5,037 nucleotides of DNA, taken from assembly GCA_013043915.1 (NCBI GenBank), contig JABEVH010000261.1, forward strand, positions 1-5,037, in the 5' to 3' direction. A program made the translations under genes and the position numbers. This document shows, one piece after another, positions 4,988 through 5,037 of this stretch (its first letter is position 1; each line of letters begins with the position of its first letter). The notes under the pieces were generated by a model. It saw only the letters and a list, made by a program, of their open reading frames with translations, was not told the origin of the DNA and made no database searches. Origin of the DNA: Pseudomonadales bacterium. GTDB taxonomy: Bacteria > Pseudomonadota > Gammaproteobacteria > Pseudomonadales > Moraxellaceae.

Positions 4988-5037
4988 ATATTGTAACTGA
5001 CCGGAATTAACCTTGTCTTTGTAGTATGCTTGCTGCA

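Larger units (their letters stand above)
4725..5037. other. Gene-free AT-rich region upstream of the TetR gene
   Basis: I see no credible protein gene in these 313 bases on either strand, nor a tRNA or recognisable small-RNA gene. The region holds the TetR-ung promoter (4754-4782), a dyad with 6-bp arms around 4822-4854, a purine-rich AAGGGGAG on the minus strand (4880-4887) before three very short overlapping ORFs, a T6 run (4924-4929), an alternating AT tract (4941-4949), a perfect 10-bp-arm inverted repeat (4951-4973) and a possible rightward promoter (4961-4987). The likely meaning is a divergent control region between the TetR operon and a rightward gene outside the window. Confidence 0.6.

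Noticed and set aside
1..5037. Mobile elements, CRISPR arrays, tRNA or rRNA genes, attachment sites
   Set aside because: No transposase, spaced direct repeats, cloverleaf sequences or integrase-type junctions were seen; gene content and spacing are those of a stable core chromosome region.

Overview
The window is an ordinary chromosomal segment of a gammaproteobacterium. NadB, SdhE, YgfZ and Ung all align by eye, with few or no gaps, to the Escherichia coli proteins as I remember them. The order nadB / sdhE / ygfZ / HDOD gene is what I would expect of the Pseudomonas-Halomonas-Marinobacter side of the class. Genus is not determinable from the sequence alone. Base composition is near 50% GC in the genes and clearly AT-richer in the last 300 bases.

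Layout from left to right. (1) The 3' three quarters of nadB (+), cut by the window edge. (2) sdhE (-), tail-to-tail with nadB and overlapping it by 4 bases. (3) A divergent promoter region of about 100 bases. (4) ygfZ (+), followed by an HDOD-domain gene (+) that starts at or over the ygfZ stop codon. (5) ung (-), again tail-to-tail with a 4-base overlap against the HDOD gene. (6) A TetR-family regulator gene (-) directly upstream of ung and one base away from it, so the two probably form a regulator-ung operon. (7) About 310 bases without a gene (4725-5037), holding a good sigma-70-type promoter for the regulator-ung operon, a perfect 10-bp-arm inverted repeat, and a possible rightward promoter that would serve a gene beyond the window.

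The first genes share a theme. NadB is the FAD enzyme that starts NAD synthesis, SdhE attaches FAD to succinate dehydrogenase, and YgfZ supports iron-sulfur proteins in a folate-dependent way. These are flavin and Fe-S housekeeping functions. Ung removes uracil from DNA. The TetR regulator has no evident substrate, and its target is most likely its own operon and/or the gene beyond the right edge.

I do not see a previously undescribed system. The points most worth a second look are the regulatory architecture of 4725-5037, the TetR-ung coupling, the degenerate HDOD protein, the one-residue insertion in the Ung active-site loop, and the two identical CTAA stop-codon overlaps with flanking inverted repeats.
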